A stretch of 64,000 nucleotides of DNA from Bimuria novae-zelandiae CBS 107.79. Lineage: Eukaryota > Ascomycota > Dothideomycetes > Pleosporales > Didymosphaeriaceae. The DNA is taken from NCBI GenBank assembly GCA_010015655.1, contig ML976669.1, positions 62,001 through 126,000 of the forward strand, written 5' to 3'. Every line of letters starts with the position of its first letter. The first letter of the stretch is position 1. Below, one piece after another: positions 48,071-57,647 of this stretch. The translations under genes and the position numbers were made by a program. The notes beneath the pieces are model-generated. The model was not told where the DNA came from, did not search any database, and saw nothing but the letters and a program-made list of their open reading frames with translations.

Positions 48071-48493
48071 ACGTGTTCGGCAAGCAAGTGGATCAGGCAA
48101 GCGAGCGGATCAGCTAAAAATACACCAAAAAACGTCAAAGCGCCTTCTTCTAGCTCAACAACCACGCTATAATAAATTCTGAAATCTTAACTAGAGGTGT
48201 AGACATATATATAGAATAATATTTTTAATTTTTACAAGATTTAAATATGTTATTCTTAGGATGCGCACTATTTAGTGTTTTTAGCCCCCCATTTTTACCT
48301 ATCTAGCTACCTACATGTTTAAATTAGCTAATACTTCTAAATAAAGTTAAAATTACTAGTATTAGCCTATATTAAAATTTCTAGGATTTATTATAGCGGG
48401 GTTGTTGAGCTAGAAGAAGGCGCTTTGACGTTTTTTTAGTGTGCTTTTAGCTGATCCGCTCGCTTGCCTGATCCACTTGCTTGCCGAACACGT
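48071..48493. mobile_element. MITE with long terminal inverted repeats
   Basis: 423 bp between TA duplications (48069-48070 and 48494-48495). The first about 95 bp (ACGTGTTCGGCAAGCAAGTG onward) are almost perfectly complementary to the last 95 bp, and weaker pairing continues to about 125 bp. The loop is AT-rich and non-coding. The arms have retained CpA sites although the surrounding element B is RIP-degraded. No autonomous partner with these termini is in the window. Confidence 0.92.
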
Positions 48494-48662
48494 TACTAAG
48501 TAATATCTTTATTAATAAGCTTATAAAATTTAATAATAACTTTAAAAACGTCTTAAAATTACTAAAAAGGGAAGTTAGAAAGCCTTAAAAGCTACTTATA
48601 AGGTTATAAAGAGGAAGAAATCTACGCCAGCACCTGTACGCGTTAATATGGCGGCATCTGCG

Positions 48663-49036
48663 TGTTAAGATCCGATCTTACAGGCACTTGGCTAGGCTCC
48701 AGAGCGCCTATGGTCTTATGGTGACCAATGGAGGTACAGTACCTGGAGGTCACGTGACTGCTCGCTGCGCTCGACTCGAGCATGTCGAGCAGGACAAGTA
48801 TATAGGAACGCAAGAAGGAGTCTCTCTTCTACTTGTGTTTAACCTATTTATTAATCTATTGTTTGGATCTAAGTAAGCAACCTTGTTGATTTAATTATGC
48901 TATACACACCTTTAATACTAACGCCCTTAGTGACACGCGCAAGCTATCACTACCACCCTTTCTTATCCTACTAGTATTCCTGCCCAAGAACTAACCTTAG
49001 CCCCTTAGGGATTAGCTATCTCTTTGGATCTTAACA
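48663..49036 (+). repeat. 5' LTR of Gypsy-2 (short form)
   Basis: 374 bp, TGTTAAGATC...GATCTTAACA. Contains one copy of the palindromic unit GCTCGACTCGAGCATGTCGA followed by AAGTATATAGGA, a TATA-like promoter element. Confidence 0.95.
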
Positions 49037-49083
49037 TCTTAAACACCCTTAACATAAGTACTACTAGGACCCCTACCTCTTCC

Positions 49084-50961
49084 ATGGCTTCGGACAACCA
49101 CGTCACCCCTATAGGGGATGGCAAGAACAAGGCACATAAACCTAACTTGTATGACGGCAATCGTACTCTCCTTAACACTTAGCTCTTATAGCTAGACCTC
49201 TACTTCTTTAACCAAAACTAAGACCTCGAAGACAAGAAGAAGGTTATCTTTACTATAACCTATATATAAGGAAGCGCTAAAGAATAGATCCGTCCCTACC
49301 TAGTTAAGTATTTAGACATGGATCACGATAACGAGAATAAGGAGTACATTAACAGACACGCTAACGCGATTAACATTATTAAAGACTATAATAACTTTAA
49401 GATATATCTTTAATAAATATTTAGGATTGCTAATAAGATAGCTATTGCTAAACGTGCGATCTAAACAGTTCGCTAACACTAATCTATAGCTAAATACATA
49501 GCCAAGTTTCGCAAGTACGCCGTATAACTTGACTAGGAGGATAAATCTCTTAAGACAATATATAAATAAGGCCTTAAACGCAATGTGCGTGAAGAACTCC
49601 TACGCAACGGCGCAAAAATAAAGACCTTAGAAGAATTATACAAAGAGACTATCTGTATTAATAGGGAATAGTTCGCCTTGTAAGAAGAATTCCGCAGGAA
49701 TCTAAGGAACGCCAGTTTTGGACAACAGGCACCTATAATCTACAGGGCGCCACCAAAAACACCTTAACGCCAGCAACGCAACTATTACAGGCCCTAACCT
49801 ATAAAAGATATCTAGTTTAATAACCTAGAAAAGGAAACAGGAAAGGTTATAGGCTTCTAAAAGCCTAACTAACGTATCTTAGATAGAACCCGACGATAGG
49901 GGACCGAGACACGTAAATATTTTATATATGGCAAACCAGGCCACATAGCCAGGAACTGCAGATCTAAGAACAAGATTACTAGGCAACTAAACGTACTAAC
50001 TATTAACTAAGAAATAACTAACGAAGAATGGCAAGTAATAAACGCCATTAAATAAGTTAATATCCACGACGAAGAATCGGAACGATTAGAGTTACCTAAC
50101 TTACAACTCTACAAGGATGCATATAAAGGTTCGAATAAGAAAGAGAAGGAGCCAACACCTTAATCTTCTATATCTTACCCTAGCTAGAGCAAACCTGTTA
50201 CTAGCAAGACAACGAATGTTTTTAACTTTTTAGAAAGACACTAACTAAGGGAAGGAGACTTCGGGTTTATAGTAATAAAATAATAAGACTACATAGTTGT
50301 ATTTTACCACGCTTACTAACCTAATCTAGTTAGCAAGACAGTACGCGAAATAGCAGACTATTACTATGCCCACGAAGACCCTAAAAAGAAGTACCTAAAT
50401 AAAAACCCGAACTACGAACTACAGTACGACCTGGACCACCGTAATCCTACGCATAAGACTATATAATAGACCCTCTACAGAGAAGATTAATATACCTTTT
50501 ATTACTAAGCTAAGGAATACAGCTACTTTCCCTAAACATACTAATAATACAGATAGGAGTGGTTTAACTACCCTATTAACTATTATAACGTTTACCTTTA
50601 GGATAAACGTGAAACGCGATACTTTCTACACCTTAATTAAGCACTAAACTAAGCACTATTACTACTAGTTAATAAAAAATGCGCGTTAGATAAATGGCAA
50701 ACATGCTTACACCTTAACTATAAGGAACATAGGGAGTAAAAAGAAAAGTATAGGTTTAATCGCGTACTAAAAGGGACTATAACCCTTAGGATTAAAACGG
50801 TAATAAAGGAAGAAGACAGTGAAGCTATCCTAGAAAAGGCCTAGTAGTAGCCTTAAGGAAAAAAGAAGAAAGGACACCTCGAACCCACGGAGCTAGTTAC
50901 GAAGAAAATATCTTTTTTAGACCTAGGCTTAGGCGAGAAAACGCCTTTAAGGAACTAAATG
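49084..50961 (+). pseudogene. Gypsy-2 gag
   Basis: ATG at 49084 (ASDNHVTPIGDGKNK). Gag capsid-like blocks follow (KPNLYDGNRTLLNT, DLEDKKKVIFTITYI, RPYLVKYLDMDHD) with TAA/TAG at Gln/Trp positions. A zinc knuckle at 49918-49970 reads YFIYGKPGHIARNCRSK: both first cysteines are TAT, consistent with TGT->TAT RIP, so zinc binding is lost. The frame ends at TAA 50959-50961, after the junction heptamer. Confidence 0.85.
50859..50865 (+). promoter_or_regulatory. Candidate -1 ribosomal frameshift heptamer at the gag-pol junction
   Basis: A_AAA_AAG, with codons AAA (50860-50862) and AAG (50863-50865) in the gag frame. A one-base backward slip gives the pol frame, which is open from here through the protease. 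Gag itself stays open about 95 bp further. The match to X_XXY_YYZ is exact, but function is inferred. Confidence 0.55.
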
Positions 50962-53900
50962 CCACGAATAGTTAGGTATTAATTAAGCTACTAATACAGC
51001 TTAAAGAAACATGGATAAAAGCCATGCTAGACTCAGGAGCACAGGAAAGCTATGTGTCAAGAAAAGCACTTAATAGAGCGGGACTCTATAAGCGTAAGAA
51101 GGCCATACCCTATGCTATCTATGTCGCGAATAGATAACTAATGCCCGGCAAAGCAACTATTAAATACGAGGTTGAAACTACCCTTACGATCTATAGACAC
51201 TAGGAATTAATTACCCTCGACATTATTAAAGAAGCCAATCACGACGTGATTTTAGGATTACCCTAATTAAGGAAGCATAACCCTATAGTTAACTAGGAAA
51301 AGAAAGAGCTATCCTTTAAGCGCTGTAACTATGCATTGTAAGTAAAGCCTACGCATTAATAGAGCATAATAGTAGATAAGAGAGCTATTAATAACATAGT
51401 CTCGTAACTAGAAGTTAATAAACATGAAACTAACTTAGCAGACGCTAGTAGGAACCACTAAGTTATAAAGCGTAAGCACGAAGAGAACAGCACACCTTTT
51501 AATATCCCTAATAAATATAAGGAATAGAGTTATTTGTTTTGGGAAAAGAAAGGAGCCAACGCCCTTCCTAAGTATATATACTAAGATTATCGCATTGTTC
51601 TCGAAGAGGGAAAAACGCCACCCTTTAGACTACTATACGGATAGAGCGCAAAAGAACTCTAATAGACACGCGAATTCCTAAAGAAAGCCCTTAAAAGGTA
51701 ATAAATACGCAAGTTAGAATCGCCAGCAGCATCACCCTTAATATTTATTATAAAAAAGAATAGAACACAACGTCTATGTATTAACTACAAAAGGCTAAAT
51801 AATATAATAATTAAGAATAGATACCTACTACTAAATATACAAGAGTCTCGAGACAGGCTAGGACGAGCCAAGATATTTACACAATTCGACCTACGAGACA
51901 GATACCACCTCATATAAATAGTAGCAGGTGACGAGTAGAAGACAGCCTTTTAAACTAGATATAGACTATTTAAGTACTAAGTTATGCCTTTTAGACTTAC
52001 GAACGCACTAGTAACGTTCTAAGTAATAATTAATAACGTACTAAAAAACTACCTTAACATATTTATAGTTGCCTACCTTGACGACATCCTAATATTCTCT
52101 AAACAAGAGAAGGATTATGTACAACACGTATAAATAGTACTATAAGCACTAGACAGCGCTAATCTATAATTAAAACTTAAGAAATATAAATTTCATGTCA
52201 CAGAATTAGAGTTTCTAGGACATGTTATTAATACCGAAGGTATCTAAGTAAGCCCTTCGAAAATTAAGGAAGTAAAGAAGTAGAAATTACCTACTAACCT
52301 TAAAGAAGTACGAGCCTTCCTTAAATTTACTAGATTTAATAGATAGTTCATCACAGACTACTCTAGAATTACGCTACCACTTACGAACCTTATAAAGAAA
52401 GACAAACCTTTTAACTAGACAAAAGAATGCGAGCAAGCATTCTAAACGCTATAAAAAGTATATATTACGCTACTAGTCCTTATACACTTCTAGGACAACA
52501 AACCCCTGCGTATTAAAATAGACACAAGCGACTTAGCAGTCGGAGCATGCGCAAAATAAGAGAAGAATAGTAAATAGCACCTAATTATATACTACACACA
52601 CAAGTTTACATCCGAAGAATTATAATACGAAGTACACGACAAAGAACTACTTATAATTATAAAAGCTATTAAACACTAGAGGATCTATGCATATAGTTAC
52701 TTAGAACTTACAATCTTTACAGACTATAAAAACCTCACACGTTTTACAACCACGAAAGAACTAAACCAACGATAAGGAAGATGGTTAGAAATACTAGGAT
52801 AATACAAATTTAAAATTGTATACACCCCAGGCAAGGAAAACGGACGAGCAGACGCTCTTAGCAAAATAAATAATAATAGAGAAAAGGTTAAAACCTACTC
52901 CGCCATACTAAAGAAAAATCCTAATAGTTCCCTAGAACCAACGGCAGAACTCAATCAACTCCTTATACTTACACGAGAAGTACTAAAGGAACAATAGACA
53001 GAGGTTATATAATAATACCACGACGACCCTGCATATAGATACCCTAGAATCAGAAAAACAATAGAGCTAATCTAAAGGAACTACAGCTTTAAAGGAATTA
53101 AGGAAGCAGTAATAACCTATATACGCAAATGCGCAGATTACCAGCGCAACAAACACGCAACATATCCTAAGTATAGAGAAATGTAAGCCATCCAGATACC
53201 CACAGCACTATAGGAAGACATCGTAATAGACTTTGTTACAGGATTGCCAAAGTTAAAGGATCCTATAAACGGAGTAAGTTACGACGCAATACTGGTAATT
53301 GTGTGCAGATTCACTAAATATGTAAAATTACTATCGTGCAAAAAGGCAATAATAGCAATAGAACTAGCGTTCCTTATCCTAGATTAACTTATACAACATT
53401 ATAGCATCCCCAAGACAATTATCAGCGATAGAGACAAACTCTTCACTTCGAACTACTGGACAACACTTATGGCACTTATTGGAACGAAACGAAAACTATT
53501 AATAGCCTACCACCCACAGACGGACGGACAAACAGAACGTACGAATTAAACAATAGAAACGTACCTACGCATCTACTGCAACAACTAGAAGAATAACTAG
53601 ATTTCCCTATTACTAATGGCACAATTAGCATATAATAACAAGATATTAGCAGTAACTAGATATACACCGTTCTATGCAAACCACGGAAGACATCTATATC
53701 TCTTTAATTAGATATTTCCTACTGCCATCAGAGCGGAAGAAGCTATCAACACGGCTATAAAAATAAAAGAAATATATTAACAACTCCGAGAAAACCTTAA
53801 GAAAGCTCAACAGCAAAGCATTTCCTACACGAACTAAAAAAGAAAAACGGCACCTTAGCTAAAAAAGGGGGATAAAGCATATCTACTTACGAAAAATCTT

Positions 53901-54290
53901 CGAACCTAGAAGAAAAAGCACAAGAAACTAGATCATGTCAAGGTCGGGCCATTTTTCATTATCGAACAAATATCACCAGTTAACTACTAATTAGAACTAC
54001 CGCCAGATGCAAAGATACACCCGGTATTCCATATTGACCGACTTAAAACCGCAGACCCCGAAACACCAGTCGAAACAACCTTCTATCACCAACTAGAGGA
54101 AGAAACCGAATTTGAAGTCGAACGCATTGTTAACGCCAAAACCCACAAAGGAACCCGACAGTATCTTATCAAGTGAAAGAGATACCCAGAGAGCGAAAAC
54201 ACATAGGAACCAAAAATCAACCTGGGCAACTATCAACAGATGATCCGAAAATATGAACGAAGCAGAGAACGTAAACGCACCTAGACACCA
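50866..54290 (+). pseudogene. Gypsy-2 pol (protease, RT, RNase H, integrase, chromodomain)
   Basis: One frame, -1 relative to gag, can be followed from about 50866 to 54290. Protease: AMLDSGAQESYVSRKAL with DSG at 51029-51037. Reverse transcriptase: FTQFDLRDRYHLI and AYLDDILIFSKQEKD at 52071 onward. Integrase: IDFVTGLPKL near 53228, IISDRDKLFTSNYW near 53418 and HPQTDGQTERTN near 53511. Chromodomain: EFEVERIVNAKTHKGTRQYL at about 54110. Stops are TAA/TAG at expected Gln/Trp. The C-terminal end overlaps the antisense ORF tail to tail. Confidence 0.9.
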
Positions 54291-54787
54291 CCAATCGCGG
54301 ACGAAGAGGGAGCACCAGTAAAATCATCCAACATCCCCAGCGTAGACCACAGGAGAGGAGAAAGCCCAATCCCAGACGCAGCCGCAGGACAATCGTTAAG
54401 ATCAGCGTTGACCTCAAGCTCACCGGCAGCCTCCATCTCTGACGCCAGACATTGCGCTTTTCGTTTAGCACGCTCTTTAGCCTGCTTTAGTATTTTCTTA
54501 TTTCGCAGAAGCCGCGTCAAAACCTCTGCCAATAACCTTTCATCTTCATCCACTTTCTTTTAATACTCCTCACGAGTCTTATCCAGAGACACCCACGACA
54601 AATTAACACAAGGCTTTTAGGAACGCACACACTCAGCACACTTCAAACGGGCGTTAGGATTAGAAGAAGGCATAATAATGCAATTAGCGCTAGACAAGAG
54701 GCAACGATCACAAGAGATAAGATAAAGGACACCATTACAACAAATTTCAGAGCTAAGGCGGATAGCGCGGGCCTTAGAAGAAGACAT
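54281..54787 (-). pseudogene. Antisense ORF in Gypsy-2 with a Zn(II)2Cys6-like cysteine pattern
   Basis: Minus-strand ATG at 54787-54785, frame continuing to the stop at 54281. It is interrupted by only two TAA codons (between the fifth and sixth Cys, and after REEY), each one transition from CAA and in RIP context. The first 70 codons contain SCDRCLLSSANCIIMP and LKCAECVRS-x-KPCVN, spacing CX2CX6CX13CX2CX6C. This fits the fungal binuclear zinc cluster, with an unusually long central loop. A charged helical segment follows (RLLRNKKILKQAKERAKRKA) and then an Ala/Ser/Pro-rich tail. Element E is inserted 1 bp upstream of this ATG and has cut off whatever preceded it. It is not homologous to gag-pol. 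An origin as a captured host gene or element-specific accessory gene is inference. Confidence 0.65.
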
Positions 54788-54789
54788 TA

Positions 54790-56915
54790 CTGTGCCTCGG
54801 CAGTCAGTGCAACACGTCAGTCAATGCAACACCCCAACAAGATCGCTCGGCCAGCAACATGAAGCTGCTGAGCCACCCACAATCAATATTATCACGAGAT
54901 TTTCTGGATTTAAGGTCTCTGAGGCCTGTAGATAATTGCTAGCTACTTAGATTATTGATATCTACTTGGTGTTCTGATGATTCGGCCTCTGCGCGACTGT
55001 GAGGCGGATACAACAGATAAGGCCTCATCAACATCTACAGCCTCACGCTGAGGCTGTTTTTTCTTAGTAGGCTTACTAGGAGGCTTTAAAGCCTTCTTGT
55101 TTACTAATTTAGATATTTTAATCTATTTTTAAAGTTAACTTTATGCCTTGCAGGCCTGTTACTTAAGGTATTACTTTATAGCCTTATTAGCCCTTTGCTT
55201 TGCGCGTGTATTTCTAGTAATTGCTTAAGCAACACGCCTCTCTTAAAGTAGCCTTATTTTAAGCTACTAGCTAGCCTAACGTGCCTTTACTTGCTTACGT
55301 TTTTAAAGCTATAGTTACTACGCTTTAGCATTTTTTTCGTATAGATAATTACGTGCCCGCTAAACGCGATAGGGTAACACGAAAATAGATCCCCCTTAAT
55401 CTTTATAAGGCTAATTAAAAGGTAGAGGCCTGCCTTACTTTAAGCGTTTCTTTTAGATAGTTAGGGCCTTCCGTAGGCCCTGATTTTCATGCTCTACAAG
55501 CTGTGCTCGTGCAGAGATTAAGTGTATAGTTTAACTTAGCTTTTTAGCTACATTACTAGCCCCTACATTAATATGAGCTTTTAGAAGCCTATTAATTTTC
55601 CTCTAATCTAATACGCTAAGTACTAAGATTAAGCTTTCTCGTAATTCTTACTTAGGTACGTGATCGTTATTAAACTGCTTAAGGATAACTTCTAGATATA
55701 GAGGTAATAGGCTAGTAGCCTTAAAGGCCCGGAGTATTAATGGCTGCCTTATAGTACTAACTTAGGCCTTTTAGAATAAGCTAAAGAAGTCCCTTTTAGT
55801 AATAGAGGCTATTCCTAGGCTATCTTGTAAGAAGGCTAATAGCTCGTTTAAATATACTATTAATAGAGGCTTAAACATGCAGACATCTAGAGGCTGCAGC
55901 GTATAGGTCGAATGTAGTAGATAGATAGCTAACAGGATCTTATTACGATCGTAAAAGTCGATAAAATCCATAGTAACGTGAGATCTATGGCCATCGAGGA
56001 TTAATAGTCGATATAATCGTCTAGCTTTTGACTTTGTGAGGCAATTAAACACTTGTTAAAGCTATGTAAGGCCTATCTGATTGTTCGTCCAGCCAGATTC
56101 TGATACGGTGATAAAGACTTGATGATGTTGAGGGTTGAGGTCCTCTATCCAACTTGATTGTATATCTGTAGAGGTGGCCTGATAGATTAGAGCTGGATCT
56201 AGGGCAGATCCGTCGGCGCATATGCAAGCGATGATCGATATCCATTCACGGCTACCATCCTGAATAGCTTGCCTTACTGCCTTGCTCTCGTACAGAGGTC
56301 TATCAAAGATCCTCTTTGAGCGGGAGGTGATGCCGAGCAGGCAGCCTTTTTCGTCCATATTGTATATATGCTGAGTCTCGATCTGATACTGGCCAATCTT
56401 TTGCTGTAGAAGCTGAAAGTAGTCCTCATATTTGCCTAGGGAATCAGCTTTATGGCGATTGCTGTCGATGCCGGTCGTCCATCGTGATATCAAGGATTCA
56501 GGGTGGCGCCTCACAAAGCGATCAACCTATGATAAGCTAACCTCCTTTTTGGCTATAGTAGAGGCAAAGCTTTGTATCATTTGCCGTGTAGGAGGAAGGC
56601 CACGTTTAGTAAGGCCTCTAATATATCGTAGGAGCTCTAATTCTTGCTGTGGGCTGAGATTTCGACGTGTAGAGTCGGTATCTGCACGCGCCTGCGTGAC
56701 GCCTTGGTGCCGGCGCGTCAATGTAGAAAGTACAACACCATATTCTTTTGCAATTTTTCTATATGAAAAAGATGCTCCTGGCTCTTGCGATTCGATTGCT
56801 GTAATTGCTGCCTTGATTGGATCCATATTGGTGGGGATGCGGCGCGTGAAAGTTGGTACGTTGCATGGTGGGGTGTTGCATTGACTGACGTGTTGCACTG
56901 ACTGCCGAGGCACGG
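54790..56915 (-). mobile_element. Element E: pogo-like transposon inside Gypsy-2, same family as B
   Basis: 2126 bp between TA duplications (54788-54789 and 56916-56917). Termini of about 47 bp begin CYGTGCCTCGGCAGTCAGTG and contain two direct copies of AGTCARTGCAACA. They resemble element B termini (CCGTGTCTTGGCAG). The segment CGAGATTTTCTGGATTTAAG near 54895 matches, in complement, the sequence just inside the right end of B near 57556. Confidence 0.94.
54952..56826 (-). pseudogene. Element E transposase, lightly to moderately RIP-damaged
   Basis: ATG at 56826 (DPIKAAITAIESQEPGASFS) starts a psq-type HTH, then a CENP-B-type HTH (LTKRGLPPTRQMIQSFAST). One TAG (former TGG before VDRFVRRHP) separates two long open segments. 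The DDE core reads YNMDEKGCLLGI, LLILDGHRSHVTMDF and YTLQPLDVCMFKPL, so the Asp positions are preserved. The region 55770-54990 is more RIP-mutated. The end is RTPSRYQ and TAA at 54952. Full length would be 624 codons. Possibly inactive because of stops, but its termini look intact and could be mobilised in trans. Confidence 0.88.
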
Positions 56916-57014
56916 TATAGCAAGAACCCAACAAGTGCGGGGCCACCGGACTTTAACTAATCAGTAGGACAGGTCAGGTAATTCGAAGACAAATCAATTA
57001 GAGGAGGAGGATAA

Positions 57015-57442
57015 TGTTAAGATCCAATCTTACAGGCACTTGGCTAGGCTCCAGAGCGCCTATGGTCTTATGGTGACCAATAGAGGTACAGTACCTGGAG
57101 GTCACGTGACTGCTCGCTACGCTCGACTCGAGCAAGTCGAGCAGACGCAGAAGCCAAGACCTCTGCTCGCTACGCTCGACTCGAGCATGTCGAGCAGGAC
57201 AAGTATATAGGAACGTAAGAAGGAGTCTCTCTTCTACTTATGTTTAACCTGTTTATCAATCTATCGTTTAGATCTGAGTAAGCAACCTTGTTGATTTGAT
57301 TATGCTATACACACCTTCGATACCAACGCCCCCAGTGACACGCGTAAGCTATCACTACCACCCTCTCCTGTCCTACCAGTATTCCTGCCCGAGAACCAAC
57401 CTTAGCCCCTTAGGGATTAGCTATCTCTTTGGGATCTTAACA
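57015..57442 (+). repeat. 3' LTR of Gypsy-2 (long form)
   Basis: 428 bp. Differs from the 5' LTR mainly by about 54 bp that make the palindromic unit (TACGCTCGACTCGAGCA...GTCGAGCAG) a tandem pair. The solo LTR at 8035 also has the pair, so loss in the 5' LTR is the simpler reading. Confidence 0.93.
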
Positions 57443-57647
57443 CTGCGCTATCTGCGCCATCATCGCCATCATCGCGCAGTGGCCGTCCAGTCAGAACACC
57501 AAGTAGATATCTATAATCTAATTAGATAGCGATCATCCACAGCCCTACAAGACCTCAAATCCAGAAAATCTCGCGATAATTGCTTTTGTATAGAGCTCTA
57601 CAGCCTCATCTTTGTTGACGGCGTGCATCAGCTGCCAAGACACGGTA

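Larger units (their letters stand above)
48663..57442 (+). mobile_element. Gypsy-2: chromovirus-type LTR retrotransposon carrying element E
   Basis: 8780 bp including a 2.1-kb insertion, so about 6.65 kb by itself. LTRs are at 48663-49036 and 57015-57442, with target duplication CTGCG (48658-48662 and 57443-57447). The polypurine tract is gaggaggagg at 57001-57010. Gag and pol are on the plus strand with protease, RT, RNase H, integrase and chromodomain in Gypsy order. RIP stops are spread through gag and pol, while the LTRs and the part from about 53900 rightwards are little damaged. An antisense ORF lies between pol and the 3' LTR. The insertion site is in the 3' coding part of element B, whose frame is restored on removal. 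Confidence 0.95.
42732..57516 (+). pseudogene. Element B transposase, split into five parts
   Basis: The start codon is lost: ATA at 42732-42734 where relative E has ATG before DPIKAAI; here DLINAIIKAIKSRK follows. The psq-type HTH segment (RRVTQSR near 42865) is cut by C at 43023. The frame resumes at 44882 with an RNxxALI... DExG-type region, is cut by D at 45432, resumes at 47267, passes the MITE, and continues as KALKATYKVIKRKKSTPAPV to 48662. It ends after Gypsy-2 at 57443-57516 with SGRPVRTPSRYL and a stop; E ends RIIRTPSRYQ. Damage is mostly TAA/TAG in place of Gln/Trp. Confidence 0.8.
42643..57645 (+). mobile_element. Element B: pogo-like transposon, host of four later insertions
   Basis: Inverted termini CCGTGTCTTGGCAGCTGATG (about 30 bp, through GCACGCCGTCA) at 42643-42672 and, complementary, at 57616-57645. 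The TA duplications are at 42641-42642 and 57646-57647. Subtracting elements C, D, the MITE and Gypsy-2 (each with its target duplication) leaves about 2.1 kb, the size of related element E. Only 32 bp, target TAs included, separate it from element A. The left part is heavily RIP-mutated, while the right 200 bp is not. Confidence 0.9.

Noticed and set aside
48100..48470. MITE arms considered as a CRISPR-like or tandem array
   Set aside because: There are only two copies, inverted, bounded by TA duplications, which is the structure of a MITE.
54281..54553. Considered as the C-terminus of the element E transposase
   Set aside because: It lies outside element E's TA-bounded ends, and E has its own C-terminus (RTPSRYQ) ending at 54952; the frame instead continues to an ATG at 54787 inside Gypsy-2.
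33677..57645. Possibility that the AT-rich block is a centromere or telomere-proximal satellite
   Set aside because: No tandem satellite or telomeric repeat is present; all parts resolve into dispersed transposable elements.
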